A DNA stretch of 64,000 nt from Proteiniphilum saccharofermentans (GCF_900095135.1 NZ_LT605205.1:1922001-1986000); one strand, 5' to 3'. Positions 22,982 to 33,054 are shown, counted from the first letter of the stretch. Numbers and translations: made by a program. Notes: a model not told the origin generated them from the sequence alone.

Positions 22982-23812
22982 ATGATCTTAAAGAATACCG
23001 TTTTATTTTTAATTGTAGGCTTGGGATTATTCACGTCCGGTTGTACGACCTATTATTATTCCACCGTTCAGTCGTATGAAAAAGAGTTACGGCGGAACCA
23101 GGATGGTTCATTTCGTACTTCTCGTAACGATTTATCTGTGAACTATTCATTCAAGGATTTGGGCGGGAAAGTAGTGTATGAAATCCATAATGAGTCGGAT
23201 GATCCGGTTTTTGTAGATTGGTCGCGTTCGGTGATTATTGCTGAGGACTATGCTGTGCAACTGAGAGATAATACCGCACGCTTTCACGGCGATGTAAGTA
23301 CCACGACCTATCATTTCTCAAATACCAATTACAGTGCTTCTTCGGGAAGTATTTCCGGGCGGGTTGTGTTACCCCAGAGTGATTTGTTTGTTCCTCCTCA
23401 TTCTAAAGTTGTTCATTCACCTATGGCGTTGTCGCGCGTTTTGAATCTGGATATTCCCGCATATCTTTATCAGAAGCGGGACATAGGTCTGTCATCTGTT
23501 CGTTTTATCAATTTTACTGAAGAAGACACACCTTTAAAATTTCGAAGCTATTTAACCATTGTCAATGACAGGGATAAAAGTCAGACTGTTTTTGAAGATG
23601 TGTTTTTTATTTCGGAGATAATAAAAACAGGTAGTAAAAATGACCTCTTATCCCGTGATATTCAACAACGGGGTGACATATTTTATATAGAGATTGTCAA
23701 CCGGAATGCCGTTACTGCCGGTTGGATTGTGGCAGGAGCAGCCGCTGTAGGAGGGTTGATCCTGCTAGCGCCGCACATGCCGGTCGAAGAACCCTTTACA
23801 CCTGCGTACTAA
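22982..23812 (+). CDS. Lipoprotein of unknown function with C-terminal membrane helix
   Basis: 276 residues. The signal ends in a lipobox (LGLFTSGC, Cys21), so it is an exported lipoprotein. The body is beta-rich and polar, and a hydrophobic segment (about 248-262, TAGWIVAGAAAVGGLILLA) lies near the end. No domain recognised. It lies 33 bp after the exonuclease gene and 30 bp before truA, so probably transcribed with both. The context gives no functional hint. Confidence 0.75.
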   Translation: MILKNTVLFLIVGLGLFTSGCTTYYYSTVQSYEKELRRNQDGSFRTSRNDLSVNYSFKDLGGKVVYEIHNESDDPVFVDWSRSVIIAEDYAVQLRDNTARFHGDVSTTTYHFSNTNYSASSGSISGRVVLPQSDLFVPPHSKVVHSPMALSRVLNLDIPAYLYQKRDIGLSSVRFINFTEEDTPLKFRSYLTIVNDRDKSQTVFEDVFFISEIIKTGSKNDLLSRDIQQRGDIFYIEIVNRNAVTAGWIVAGAAAVGGLILLAPHMPVEEPFTPAY

Positions 23813-23842
23813 ATTAATTGTTTCTTAATTTATAAACTTCGG

Positions 23843-24592
23843 ATGTCCCGTTTTTTTATCACACTTTCCTATAACGGAAAAAATTATGTGGGCTGGCAGA
23901 TCCAGCCTAACGGAATGAGTGTGCAGCAGGCGCTTCAGGATGCACTCTCTGTGATTTTAAGGAAGGACGTGATGGTGGTAGGTGCCGGCAGGACTGATGC
24001 AGGCGTGCATGCCCGTGAGATGATTGCCCATTTCGACTGGGAAGGAGATATTTTTTCTCCGGATGATCTGGTATACAGACTCAATAATTTCCTTCCGAAA
24101 GATATTTCCCTTTCCACTATACGACAGGTGCACCCGGATGTGCATGCACGCTTCAGTGCGGTTTCGCGTACTTATAAATATTATGTGACGACGGTGAAAG
24201 ATCCGTTTCTCTATGAATACTCTTACCGGGTGTTTTTTCAACCCGATATTGAGGCGATGAATACCTTCTGTGAAGTATTGAAAGAATATAAAGACTTCAC
24301 CAGTTTCAGTAAGCTGCATACCGATGTGAAGACCAACAATTGCCGTATTGAATATGCCCGGTGGGAGAAAAAAGAAGAGTTGTACGAATTTACCATCCGA
24401 GCCGACCGTTTTCTTAGGAATATGGTGCGTGCTATTGTAGGAACATTGTTACAAGCGGGTAGGGGACGACTCGATGAACAGGGGTTTCGACGTATTATTG
24501 AAGCCGGAAATCGGAATGTGGCAGGTGACTCTGCACCGGGACATGCCCTTTTCCTGGAAAAGGTGATCTATCCTGATGATATCTGGTTGTGA
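23843..24592 (+). CDS. truA: tRNA pseudouridine synthase A
   Basis: Makes pseudouridine at positions 38-40 of the tRNA anticodon arm. 249 residues. Seen: YNGKNYVGWQIQPN near the N-terminus, catalytic loop GAGRTDAGVHA with Asp52, ARFSAVSRTYKYYV, and FLRNMVRAIVGTL near the end. All family signatures are present and in order. Last gene of the dnaN run; its stop is followed by a 78-bp gap to the next gene. Confidence 0.95.
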   Translation: MSRFFITLSYNGKNYVGWQIQPNGMSVQQALQDALSVILRKDVMVVGAGRTDAGVHAREMIAHFDWEGDIFSPDDLVYRLNNFLPKDISLSTIRQVHPDVHARFSAVSRTYKYYVTTVKDPFLYEYSYRVFFQPDIEAMNTFCEVLKEYKDFTSFSKLHTDVKTNNCRIEYARWEKKEELYEFTIRADRFLRNMVRAIVGTLLQAGRGRLDEQGFRRIIEAGNRNVAGDSAPGHALFLEKVIYPDDIWL

Positions 24593-24670
24593 CAAGAGGT
24601 GGTAACCTGTTATTCCATGGGGAATAGTCTGTATAAACCAAAAATATATTAATCGAAAGTAAAAGATAAC

Positions 24671-25402
24671 ATGATGAAAAAGAGCATTTTATTAACTATT
24701 TGTGTCATTTATTCTCTCAGTGCATTTACGCAATGGACACCTGCACAGACCGAATGGTATTATCCCGTACCAGAGAAAGTCATCCCGGGTAAAACAGCCG
24801 GTGCCGCACCTTCTGATGCCATTATACTCTTTGATGGGGGAGATCTTTCTGAATGGGTGAATGAAAAGGGTGAAAAACCGCGGTGGAATGTAGAGAATGG
24901 AGTCTTATCAGTCAGGCCGGGCACGGGAGCAATTATGACCAAGGAACATTTTGGCGATTGTCAGTTACATATAGAGTTCAGGTCTCCGGATCCGGAAAAC
25001 CATAACGGTCAAAACCGTGGGAATAGCGGTGTCTTTCTAATGAGCCGGTATGAAGTTCAGGTACTGGATGGTGATAATAACGATACTTATGTGAACGGGA
25101 TGGTGGGCAGTATATATAAACAGGCAGCCCCATTGGCCAATGCATATACAAAAAACGGGGAATGGCAGGTGTATGATATTTACTGGAAAGCACCCAGATT
25201 TGGGGCTGGAGGCGAGCTGGAGTCTCCTGCAATGATAACAGTGGTATTGAACGGTATCCTTATACAAAACAATTATATACTGAAAGGGCATACTCCTTAT
25301 ATCGGATTGCCGGAGTACAATGCCCATGGAAGACTTCCCCTGATGCTTCAGGATCATGGAACGGCAGTATCTTTCCGGAATATCTGGATAAGGAATTTAT
25401 AG
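24671..25402 (+). CDS. DUF1080 protein (3-keto-disaccharide hydrolase domain), exported
   Basis: 243 residues with a signal peptide (about 1-19, ending SAFTQ). One DUF1080 domain covers most of the protein: IILFDGGDLSEWVNEKGEKPRW near the N-terminus, GDCQLHIEFRSP, NRGNSGVFLMSRYEVQVLD, and PLMLQDHGTAVSFRNIWIRNL at the end. The fold is a concanavalin-like lectin/glucanase sandwich; some members hydrolyse 3-keto-glycosides and others are only presumed sugar-binding. It stands alone, facing the xylose operon, with a strong shared terminator between them. The substrate is unknown. Confidence 0.85.
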   Translation: MMKKSILLTICVIYSLSAFTQWTPAQTEWYYPVPEKVIPGKTAGAAPSDAIILFDGGDLSEWVNEKGEKPRWNVENGVLSVRPGTGAIMTKEHFGDCQLHIEFRSPDPENHNGQNRGNSGVFLMSRYEVQVLDGDNNDTYVNGMVGSIYKQAAPLANAYTKNGEWQVYDIYWKAPRFGAGGELESPAMITVVLNGILIQNNYILKGHTPYIGLPEYNAHGRLPLMLQDHGTAVSFRNIWIRNL

Positions 25403-25471
25403 TGTATATGCTCTGGAACTTCTGAAATGGATCTGTTACCGGATTACCGCAAAGACAAGTATGTCAAAATT

Positions 25472-25513
25472 TATCCGGTGATAGGAGAATAAATGTTATC
25501 TTATCACCGGATA
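25472..25513. terminator. Bidirectional terminator between the DUF1080 gene and the xylose operon
   Basis: TATCCGGTGATA (25472-25483) and TATCACCGGATA (25502-25513) form a perfect 12-bp stem with an 18-nt loop. Short T-rich stretches follow on both strands. The two genes converge on it. Confidence 0.8.
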
Positions 25514-25521
25514 TTTTATCT

Positions 25522-26916
25522 TCAACGTTTTTTCCACAATTTCTCCATCTCTTCAAGTGATTTGCCTTTCGTTTCAGGTACCATCTTCCAGACAAACAAT
25601 GCTGAAATGACAGCCATCAATCCGTAAAAACCGTAAGTCATTCCACTGCTGAATTCCATCATCGCTGGGTAAGTGGATGAAATCAGATAGTTGGCAAACC
25701 ATTGGAAAGCAACGGCAACTGCCACAGCCTGGCCACGAATCCTGTTGGGGAAGATCTCTGATATGAGCACCCAGCAAATCGGCCCCCACGACATCATGAA
25801 AGAAGCAGTGTATATAATAATAAATATCAATGTGCCGATCCCTATAATGTTGTTAAATGCCAGTGCCGATATGGCAAACATACCTACAGCCATCCCTATC
25901 GATCCTGTAATGAGAAGTGGTTTCCGCCCCCATTTATCAACTGTTAGAATTGCCACAACCGTAAAGACAACATTTACAAAACCCATTACAATGGTTTGTA
26001 ACATCGAAGCATCTTTAGCCGCACCCATGCTTTCAAAAATGCGGGGAGCGTAATAAAGAGCCACATTTATTCCTACAAATTGCTGGAAGACCGATAATAG
26101 AATACCTATGATTATCACTATCTTTCCATATGAGAATAGCTTTGCACGTTCAGTAGTCTGTCCTACAGACTGCTTAATCTCCGAGAAAATCGTTTGCGTT
26201 TTCAGCTTGTCGCTATAAATTTTATTCAAAACCGACATCGCTTGCTCATTCCGGTCTGACAGCACCAGGAATCTCGGTGTTTCGGGAACCAGAAGTAATA
26301 AGATCCCGAACAATGCAGCAGGAATAGCTTCCGATGCAAACATATACCTCCATCCTATAGCATTTATCCATTCTATACTCTGTCCGTTGGCAATAGCCCA
26401 ATTTACAAAGTAGACCACCAACATTCCAAGGATAATGGCAAACTGGTTGAATGAGACCAGCCGGCCACGAATATCTGCAGGGGCTATCTCGCTGATATAC
26501 ATGGGTGACACCGCAGAGGCAAGTCCTACCCCAATACCACCGATGATACGATATAAGTTGAACACCAGCAGTAATCCTATTGAAGGCTCTCCCCTGGTAA
26601 AGAATAGCGTTTCCGGATAGCCCGATCCCAGGGCGGACAGAAAGAACAATACTGAAGCAAATAATAGTGTTTTCTTACGTCCCAGACGATTTGAAAAGAA
26701 TCCTGACAGTACTCCTCCTATTATACAACCGATCAATGCGCTTGAGACCGTGGCTCCGTGTATCAGGGAATTCAACCCCAACGGCCTGATAAGATAGGCT
26801 TCAATAGATTTCTCAGCTCCTGAAATTACCGCTGTATCGTATCCGAAAAGCAATCCTCCCAGGGTAGCGACCAATGTGATACCGAACAGGTAAGGTTTAT
26901 TATACTGTTTTATCAT
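25522..26916 (-). CDS. xylE: Sugar:H+ symporter of the MFS sugar-porter family (xylose transporter)
   Basis: 464 residues and twelve hydrophobic segments. Sugar-porter signatures: GGLLFGYDTAVISGA (near 16-30), GGVLSGFFSNRLGRKKTL, RIIGGIGVGLASAVSPMYISEIAPADIRGRLVSFNQ split across the first half, QQFVGINVALYYAP in the second half, and PETKGKSLEEMEKLWKK at the end. These match E. coli XylE. The frame extends to 26940; the ATG at 26916 (MIKQYNKPYLFG) is the natural start. It follows xylA by 48 bp in the xylB-xylA-xylE operon, which supports xylose as substrate. Confidence 0.9.
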   Translation of the reverse strand: MIKQYNKPYLFGITLVATLGGLLFGYDTAVISGAEKSIEAYLIRPLGLNSLIHGATVSSALIGCIIGGVLSGFFSNRLGRKKTLLFASVLFFLSALGSGYPETLFFTRGEPSIGLLLVFNLYRIIGGIGVGLASAVSPMYISEIAPADIRGRLVSFNQFAIILGMLVVYFVNWAIANGQSIEWINAIGWRYMFASEAIPAALFGILLLLVPETPRFLVLSDRNEQAMSVLNKIYSDKLKTQTIFSEIKQSVGQTTERAKLFSYGKIVIIIGILLSVFQQFVGINVALYYAPRIFESMGAAKDASMLQTIVMGFVNVVFTVVAILTVDKWGRKPLLITGSIGMAVGMFAISALAFNNIIGIGTLIFIIIYTASFMMSWGPICWVLISEIFPNRIRGQAVAVAVAFQWFANYLISSTYPAMMEFSSGMTYGFYGLMAVISALFVWKMVPETKGKSLEEMEKLWKKR

Positions 26917-26964
26917 ATGATGGGAAATTGAACAATACAAACTCTTGTCATTGCATATCCTGTT

Positions 26965-28296
26965 TTAGATATACATATTTAAAATAGCTTCGTATAACTC
27001 CTGCTTACCACTGATTTGTTCAGGTTCTCTGCCTAACGATAGTGCATATTCACGCAGTTCTTCCAGGGAGAGTTTTCCCTCCTCGAATTCTTTTCCTTTG
27101 CCATTGTCGAAAGAGGCGTATCTCTCTTTCCGCATTGTGGAATAGGGCGACTCTTCAAGGATTGCAGCAGCAGCCTCCAACGCATGCGCGAAAGCATCCA
27201 TACCGGCAATATGGGCGATGAAAATATCTTCCAGGTCAGTGGAATTCCGGCGGGTTTTGGCGTCGAAATTTGTTCCGCCACCTTGCAAGCCTCCACTTTC
27301 CAGGATGACGAGCATGGCTTGTGTCAGCTCGTATACATCAATAGGAAACTGGTCGGTATCCCATCCGTTCTGATAATCCCCCCTGTTGGCGTCGATGGAT
27401 CCAAGCATGCCGGCATCTGCCGCACATTGCAGGTCATGTTCAAATGTATGGCCGGCCAGGGTGGCATGGTTCACTTCAATATTCAGTTTAAAATCTTTAT
27501 CCAGATTATGGGCGCGCAGGAACCCTATCACTGTTTCAGCATCATAATCATACTGATGTTTTGTCGGTTCCATTGGTTTGGGCTCGATAAAGAAAGTACC
27601 CTTAAAACCTTTTGCCCTGGCATAATCACGTGCTTTGGTCAACATCATGGCCAGATGCTCTTTTTCCCGTTTCATATCGGTATTGAGTAAACTCATATAT
27701 CCTTCGCGTCCGCCCCAGAATACATAGTTCTCTCCACCAAGTTCGATCGTGGCATCCAGTGCATTTTTGATTTGCGTAGCGGCATATGCCACACTGTCGA
27801 AGTTGGGGTTGGTGGCTGCCCCGTTCATATAGCGCTTGTGACCAAAGACATTGGCAGTTCCCCATAACAGTTTTATACCGGTTTCAGCCTGTTTTTGCTT
27901 GGCATAAGCAACGATCGCCTTGAGATTAGCTTCATATTCTTCAATCGAATCGCCTTCGGCAATCAGATCCACATCGTGGAAACAGTAATACTCGATACCT
28001 ATTTTCTGCATAAATTCAAAACCGGCGTCTAATCGCTGTTTGGCAATATCCAGAGCTGAACTGCCTTGTGCCCAGGGAAATGTTTTTGTTCCCGGTCCGA
28101 ACGGATCGCCACCCTCAGCACAGAGGGTATGCCAATAAGCCATTGAAAATTTGAACCAATCTTTCATCTTGCGTCCGTAAACCACTTTTTCGGCATTATA
28201 ATACCGGAATGCCAACGGATTACGACTTTCCTTTCCCTCGAATTTGATCTTCCCTATACCCGGGAAAAATTCCCCTGTTGTTCTTTCAGTTTCCAT
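26965..28296 (-). CDS. xylA: Xylose isomerase
   Basis: Converts D-xylose to D-xylulose with two divalent metals; TIM barrel. 443 residues, the length of the Bacteroides-type enzyme used in yeast engineering. Seen: [11 protein letters not shown] with the active His/Asp, [26 protein letters not shown] with metal Glu, [18 protein letters not shown], and [19 protein letters not shown]. It lies between xylB and xylE. The 127-bp gap to xylB holds a heptad repeat and a copy of a dispersed repeat but no obvious promoter. Confidence 0.96.
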   Translation of the reverse strand: METERTTGEFFPGIGKIKFEGKESRNPLAFRYYNAEKVVYGRKMKDWFKFSMAYWHTLCAEGGDPFGPGTKTFPWAQGSSALDIAKQRLDAGFEFMQKIGIEYYCFHDVDLIAEGDSIEEYEANLKAIVAYAKQKQAETGIKLLWGTANVFGHKRYMNGAATNPNFDSVAYAATQIKNALDATIELGGENYVFWGGREGYMSLLNTDMKREKEHLAMMLTKARDYARAKGFKGTFFIEPKPMEPTKHQYDYDAETVIGFLRAHNLDKDFKLNIEVNHATLAGHTFEHDLQCAADAGMLGSIDANRGDYQNGWDTDQFPIDVYELTQAMLVILESGGLQGGGTNFDAKTRRNSTDLEDIFIAHIAGMDAFAHALEAAAAILEESPYSTMRKERYASFDNGKGKEFEEGKLSLEELREYALSLGREPEQISGKQELYEAILNMYI

Positions 28297-28314
28297 AATT
28301 TAAATTTTTAGAGC

Positions 28315-28342
28315 CAAGAATCAAGACTCAAGATACAAGACA
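28315..28342. repeat. Four tandem heptads (CAAGAnn type)
   Basis: CAAGAAT, CAAGACT, CAAGATA, CAAGACA back to back, in the xylB-xylA gap. Same 7-bp period as the arrays at 2880-2914 and 61045-61065 but a different unit. Confidence 0.65.
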
Positions 28343-28343
28343 A

Positions 28344-28387
28344 TTTAATCATGTTCTTGGGCAGAATGACACTCATGCTCGTTTCAT
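28344..28387. repeat. Dispersed intergenic repeat, copy 2 (44 bp)
   Basis: Matches copy 1 at 8783-8827: the first 16 bp (TTTAATCATGTTCTTG) and last 14 bp (CATGCTCGTTTCAT) are identical, the middle differs. It lies between xylB and xylA, directly after the heptad repeat. Confidence 0.65.
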
Positions 28388-28423
28388 AAAATATTTATTA
28401 AAAAAGTAGTTGCATCTTTTTCT

Positions 28424-29896
28424 TTATATCAGGGATTTCCATCGTTGATATGCTTCCTGATATTGTGCTTTGTTCCTATTGTCCGGTTCCACAGTCATAA
28501 TCTTCTTCAAAGAGGAAAAAGCCTCAGCAGGTGATGCATAAATTCCGGCACCGACACCGGCGGCTTTTGCCGCACCTGCAGCTCCGTCGGTATCGAAAAG
28601 TTCGATAACGGCCCCGCTGATTGAAGCCAGTGTCTCCCTGAATAGCGGGCTGAGGAACATATTGGCGTTTCCCGCACGAATAACCCGGATATCCATCCCG
28701 ATCTCCTCCATGATTTCCATGCCATATTGAAAGGAGAAGACAATTCCTTCCTGTACTCCGCGTAGCAGATCGGAAAGGGAATGAATATTGAAATTGATGC
28801 CATGGAACGAGCTGTCTCTATTTCGGTTTTGCAGTACCCGCTCCGCCCCATTTCCAAAAGGAATCACTGAAATGCCTCTTGCACCGATGGGCGAGTGTGC
28901 CGCAAGTGCATTCATCCCGTTATAGCTTAATTCTTCCGGCACTATATTTTTCTTTATCCACGAATTGAGGATGCCTGTACCGTTGATGCAGAGTAAAACA
29001 CCCAATCTTGTCAATTCCGGTTTATGATTGACATGTGCAAAGATATTCACCCTTGAAAGGGGATCATATTTCACTTCATCCAATACCCCGTATACCACCC
29101 CCGATGTGCCGGCGGTAGATGCAATCTCTCCCGGATTGAACACATTCAGGGATGCCGCGTTGTTGGGTTGATCCCCTGCACGGTAACTGACCGGTGTTCC
29201 GGGGTAGAGACCGAGTTCTCTTGCTGTGGAGCCTGATAACTCTCCTTGTATACCGAATACCGGTGTTATTTCAGGGATTAACTCTTTCTTAAATCCGAAA
29301 TAATCCATGATTTCCTGTGATATCCTGTTCTCTTTGAAATCCCAGAAAATCCCTTCCGACAGTCCTTCCATGGTAACCGATATCTCGTCCGTTAATTTCA
29401 TGGCGATATAATCGCCGGGAAGCATAATTTTGTCGATACGGTCATATATCCCAGGTTCATTCTCCTTTACCCATGCCAGTTTGGCAGCAGTGAAATTGCC
29501 GGGTGAGTTCAATAGCCGGGACAACACCTTCTCTTCGCCTATTGCATGAAAGGCCCTCTCGCCAAAAGATACCGCACGACTGTCGCACCAAATAATCGAG
29601 GGACGTAATACTTCCCTGTTTTTATCCACCATTACCAGTCCGTGCATTTGCCATGAGATACCGATGGCTTTGATATCTTGCGGGTCTACTTGCGATTGCC
29701 GGAGTATCGAAGCGTTGGCCAGTTTTAAGTTTGCCCACCACATCCCGGGATCCTGTTCGGCCCATCCCGGCTGTACAGCATACATTGTCATCTCCTTCTT
29801 TGGGTAGAAGTCGGAAGCTATTGTTTTTCCGGTCTCAATTTCCACCAAAGCAGCTTTTACCGAAGAGCTGCCTATGTCATATCCTAATACATACAT
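28424..29896 (-). CDS. xylB: Xylulokinase
   Basis: FGGY-family kinase that phosphorylates D-xylulose to feed the pentose phosphate pathway. 490 residues. Seen: GYDIGSSSVKAALVE (ATP site strand) at the N-terminus, ISWQMHGLVMVD, WCDSRA, LPGDYIAMKLT, and GDQPNNAASLNVFNPGEIASTAGTSGV split around the catalytic region, with RAGNANMFLSPLFRETLA near the end. First gene of the xylose operon. Its promoter box lies about 130 bp upstream, next to an inverted repeat that may bind the divergent NUDIX regulator. Confidence 0.94.
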   Translation of the reverse strand: MYVLGYDIGSSSVKAALVEIETGKTIASDFYPKKEMTMYAVQPGWAEQDPGMWWANLKLANASILRQSQVDPQDIKAIGISWQMHGLVMVDKNREVLRPSIIWCDSRAVSFGERAFHAIGEEKVLSRLLNSPGNFTAAKLAWVKENEPGIYDRIDKIMLPGDYIAMKLTDEISVTMEGLSEGIFWDFKENRISQEIMDYFGFKKELIPEITPVFGIQGELSGSTARELGLYPGTPVSYRAGDQPNNAASLNVFNPGEIASTAGTSGVVYGVLDEVKYDPLSRVNIFAHVNHKPELTRLGVLLCINGTGILNSWIKKNIVPEELSYNGMNALAAHSPIGARGISVIPFGNGAERVLQNRNRDSSFHGINFNIHSLSDLLRGVQEGIVFSFQYGMEIMEEIGMDIRVIRAGNANMFLSPLFRETLASISGAVIELFDTDGAAGAAKAAGVGAGIYASPAEAFSSLKKIMTVEPDNRNKAQYQEAYQRWKSLI

Positions 29897-29986
29897 AATC
29901 TGTAATTGTTTCTGTTATTCCACTCACTTTTATTTGTGTATACGGAGTAAGTAAGGCATGATTACCCACTGATTAATTCGATGATA

Positions 29987-30028
29987 CAGACCAATATCCT
30001 TATTGTATAAAGTACGTATATTGATCTG
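29987..30028. promoter_or_regulatory. Candidate operator of the xylose regulator
   Basis: CAGACCAATAT (29987-29997) and ATATTGATCTG (30018-30028) form an inverted repeat with one mismatch and a 20-bp spacer. It begins next to the xylB -7 box (30029-30036) and covers the predicted start of transcription, which suits repression. Assignment to the NUDIX regulator is inferred from position. Confidence 0.45.
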
Positions 30029-30036
30029 CAAACTTA
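30029..30036 (-). promoter_or_regulatory. Promoter -7 box for xylB
   Basis: TAAGTTTG on the - strand, exact TAnnTTTG; predicted start near 30022, leader about 125 nt. Confidence 0.6.
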
Positions 30037-30091
30037 TTCATTTTTTTTGAATAATAACTACAATAAGAAGAAAAATTAATAAAATAGTTCA

Positions 30092-30099
30092 TATATTTG
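30092..30099 (+). promoter_or_regulatory. Promoter -7 box for the NUDIX regulator gene
   Basis: TATATTTG, exact TAnnTTTG; predicted start near 30106, leader about 38 nt. Divergent from the xylB promoter. Confidence 0.55.
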
Positions 30100-30143
30100 A
30101 GATTTTATTTTGGAGCACAATTTTCTATTGAGTACAATAATTT

Positions 30144-30908
30144 ATGATAGACAATAAAGTGTCACAGGAGACATCCCAGCCAATAGCATATAATCCTCAT
30201 GTCTCTATTGACTGTGTAGTATTCGGTTTTGATGGGGAAAAATTAAAAATACTCTTAATTGAACGTACGATCAGGGAAGGGGATGGAAATTATAGTGATA
30301 AAAAATTGCCGGGAAGCATTATATATCAGGATGAAGATCTGGATACCGCGGCAACGCGCGTTCTGAATGAACTTACGGGTCTAAAAAATATTTTCCTGCA
30401 TCAGTTTCATAGTTTTGGCGATCCCAAAAGAACCAGTAACCCCCGGGATAAGAATTGGTTGGAGAAAACGACCAATACTAAAATCGGACGTATTGTAACT
30501 GTAGGCTACCTTGCACTGATCAAGATCAGCCGGAAAATTATTTTTGAGTCCGAAAATACTACTGCAAGATGGTATGATGTCAAATCGCTTAGCAACATGA
30601 AGCTTGCTTTTGACCATAATCAGATTGCGGAGGAAGCGTTGAAGCATATACGCCATCAGGTGATGCTCCAGCCTTATATGCTTTTCGAATTACTACCGCG
30701 TAAGTTTACAATGACTCAACTCCGTAATTTATACGACCTTATACTTGAAACAAAATCCGATGTGCGTAATTTTCAAAAGAAAATGTTACAGATCGATGGC
30801 CTCGAACAGTTGGATGAAGTTCAAAAGAATGTACCTTACAGGGCTCCCCGGTTGTACCGGTTTAACAAGAGGAAAGCTAAAATATCCAAACTCAAGCCGG
30901 GCTTTTAG
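30144..30908 (+). CDS. xylR: NUDIX-type transcriptional regulator of xylose use (NrtR/AraR family)
   Basis: 254 residues. The N-terminal NUDIX fold (about 20-155) has a degenerate Nudix box: GSIIYQDEDLDTAATRVLNE keeps the spacing but has Val where the catalytic Arg-Glu pair needs Glu, as in the sugar-sensing regulators of this family. The C-terminal winged helix (about 175-235) has FTMTQLRNLYDLILETKSD and NFQKKM. In Bacteroides such regulators sit beside and control arabinose or xylose genes. Here it is divergent from xylB-xylA-xylE, so xylose or a derivative is the likely effector. The name rests on context. Confidence 0.86.
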   Translation: MIDNKVSQETSQPIAYNPHVSIDCVVFGFDGEKLKILLIERTIREGDGNYSDKKLPGSIIYQDEDLDTAATRVLNELTGLKNIFLHQFHSFGDPKRTSNPRDKNWLEKTTNTKIGRIVTVGYLALIKISRKIIFESENTTARWYDVKSLSNMKLAFDHNQIAEEALKHIRHQVMLQPYMLFELLPRKFTMTQLRNLYDLILETKSDVRNFQKKMLQIDGLEQLDEVQKNVPYRAPRLYRFNKRKAKISKLKPGF

Positions 30909-30920
30909 ATAGGAGCAACA

Positions 30921-30957
30921 AAAAACGCAGCGAACCATGAAGTCCGCTGCGTTTTTT
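30921..30957. terminator. Bidirectional terminator between the xylose regulator and rho
   Basis: AAAAACGCAGCG (30921-30932) pairs with CGCTGCG plus a T run (30945-30957), 12-nt loop. Strong GC stem with A and T runs on both sides; serves the two convergent genes. Confidence 0.85.
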
Positions 30958-31001
30958 TGTTGTCTGCTTTTCCTTTAGGAGAAAGCTATTTTCCCGGAAG
31001 A

Positions 31002-32960
31002 TCAATCATTCATTGAAATAAGGAATTCTTCATTGCTTGAAGTACGTCTCAGACGGGTCAACAGGAATTCCATCGCTTCCACCGAATTCATATCCGAAAG
31101 GAAGTTGCGGAGTACCCACATGCGGCTAAGCGTTTCCTGCGACAGGAGCAGGTCGTCACGACGCGTGCTCGATGCAATAATATCCACAGAGGGGAATATC
31201 CGTTTGTTGGAGAGTTTGCGGTCGAGTTGCAATTCCATGTTGCCGGTACCCTTGAACTCTTCGAAGATCACGTCGTCCATTTTGGAGCCGGTTTCGGTGA
31301 GCGCTGTTGCGATAATGGTAAGTGAACCGCCATGTTCGATGTTACGGGCTGCACCAAAGAACCGTTTTGGTTTATGCAACGCATTGGCGTCCACACCTCC
31401 CGAAAGCACCTTTCCCGAAGCAGGTTGTACCGTATTATATGCACGAGCCAGGCGGGTAATGGAGTCGAGCAGTATCACTACATCGTGTCCGCATTCCACC
31501 AGCCTGCGGGCCTTGTTCAGTACAATTTCGGCAATCTTCACGTGACGGTCTGCCGGTTCATCGAAAGTAGAAGCGATTACTTCTGCATTTACGCTCCTTT
31601 CCATGTCAGTCACCTCTTCAGGGCGTTCGTCAATCAGCAGTATGATCATATATACTTCCGGATGATTGTCGGCAATAGCGTTGGCAATATCCTTCAACAG
31701 CATTGTCTTCCCTGTTTTGGGTTGTGCTACGATCAGACCGCGCTGTCCTTTTCCGATAGGAGAGAAGAGGTCAACCACACGACAGGAAAGATTGTCGTTA
31801 TGTCCTTTGGTGAGGTTGAATTTTTCGTTAGGGAAAAGAGGTTTCAGGTGATCGAAAGGTACACGGTCGCGTACATCATCAGGATTGCGTCCGTTGATAT
31901 TGTCCACTTTTACCAATGGGAAAAATTTTTCTCCTTCTTTGGGCGGACGGATAGGGCCTTCCACCACATCACCTGTCTTCAGTCCGAAGAGCCGGATTTG
32001 TGATTGTGATACATAAATGTCATCGGGCGAGGACATATAGTTGTAATCGGAGGAGCGCAGGAAGCCATAACCGTCAGGCATGATCTCCAATACGCCGGAT
32101 GCATTCAGTATGCCGTCAAAATCATAAGCGGGATCTTTTTCCTTGGGTTGCGGAGCCTGTACCTGAACTTGAGGTTGTACCTGGCCCTGATGTGCCTGAG
32201 GTTGTTTATTCTGTTGTGCAGCCGCCTGTTTAGGTTGCAAAGGCGAAGGCGATATGAGATCCATCATGGATAGTTTACCACCGGGGACAGGAGCCTCTTT
32301 CACGGGTGTGTCTGTTTTTTCTTCCGGTGCCTCCTCTGCCACTACCGGTGGTAATGTGACAGGAGCAGGTGTGCTCTTTTCCTCAATACGATGTTTTGAG
32401 GAACGAAAAACCAGCTGTATCGGTTTTCCGGGTGCCTTTGGTGTAGCCGTTTCTTCAGCTTTTTTCTCCGGGGTTTCGATTTTTGTTCCGGTTGTTTCAA
32501 TACTTTTTTCCGGAACTGTTTTGGTAGTTGCCGGCTTAGTTTCCGGCTGACTGCTCAGGGACACTTTTTGTGTTGCCGGAACTTTCTCTTCGGTAACAGC
32601 GGACTCTTTCCTCACTAATTTAGGCTTTTCTACAGCCTGCACAGGCTGTGATTGGCTTTGGGTCTTTGTCTTGTCTTCTTTTTTATCGGTTTCCTTTTCT
32701 TTGGGTTCCTCTTTCCTGTTAGAAGTTTTATTTCTTTGGGTGTTCGTTTTGCTGTCGGAACCTCTTCTCGGTGTGTAACCCTGTTGGGTTCCACCGTCTG
32801 CGCTCAATTTTTTTGTTTCGGCAATTGCCTGTTCATCAAGGATTTTATAAATGAGCTCTTCCTTTTTGTATGCATCGGGACGTCTTATTCCCATCTCTTT
32901 GGCGAGAACTCGTAATTCTGTTGTGAGCTTTTCATTAAGCTCAATAATGTTATAAGCCAT
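31002..32960 (-). CDS. rho: Transcription termination factor Rho with long low-complexity insertion
   Basis: RNA-dependent ATPase/helicase that ends transcription. 652 residues, well above the 419 of E. coli. Rho_N at about 1-45 ([19 protein letters not shown]); an insertion at about 48-275 rich in K, E, P, T, Q; the cold-shock-like RNA-binding domain with [11 protein letters not shown] at about 295-360; and the ATPase core with Walker [35 protein letters not shown] and the Q-loop/R-loop region [20 protein letters not shown]. Such insertions are known in Bacteroidetes Rho and are thought to aid RNA binding or phase separation. Upstream lies a long non-coding leader. Confidence 0.96.
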   Translation of the reverse strand: MAYNIIELNEKLTTELRVLAKEMGIRRPDAYKKEELIYKILDEQAIAETKKLSADGGTQQGYTPRRGSDSKTNTQRNKTSNRKEEPKEKETDKKEDKTKTQSQSQPVQAVEKPKLVRKESAVTEEKVPATQKVSLSSQPETKPATTKTVPEKSIETTGTKIETPEKKAEETATPKAPGKPIQLVFRSSKHRIEEKSTPAPVTLPPVVAEEAPEEKTDTPVKEAPVPGGKLSMMDLISPSPLQPKQAAAQQNKQPQAHQGQVQPQVQVQAPQPKEKDPAYDFDGILNASGVLEIMPDGYGFLRSSDYNYMSSPDDIYVSQSQIRLFGLKTGDVVEGPIRPPKEGEKFFPLVKVDNINGRNPDDVRDRVPFDHLKPLFPNEKFNLTKGHNDNLSCRVVDLFSPIGKGQRGLIVAQPKTGKTMLLKDIANAIADNHPEVYMIILLIDERPEEVTDMERSVNAEVIASTFDEPADRHVKIAEIVLNKARRLVECGHDVVILLDSITRLARAYNTVQPASGKVLSGGVDANALHKPKRFFGAARNIEHGGSLTIIATALTETGSKMDDVIFEEFKGTGNMELQLDRKLSNKRIFPSVDIIASSTRRDDLLLSQETLSRMWVLRNFLSDMNSVEAMEFLLTRLRRTSSNEEFLISMND

Positions 32961-33054
32961 GTAGGTGTATGAAATTCGTTATGGTTTTTGAATAAATATT
33001 GTTATTGATGTTCTGATCTTAATTTGGCATCTGTTGAACTTTGCCATGAAAGGA

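Noticed and set aside
31332-32003. 223-codon + strand ORF inside rho
   Set aside because: Antisense to the conserved ATPase core of Rho; codon-structure shadow.
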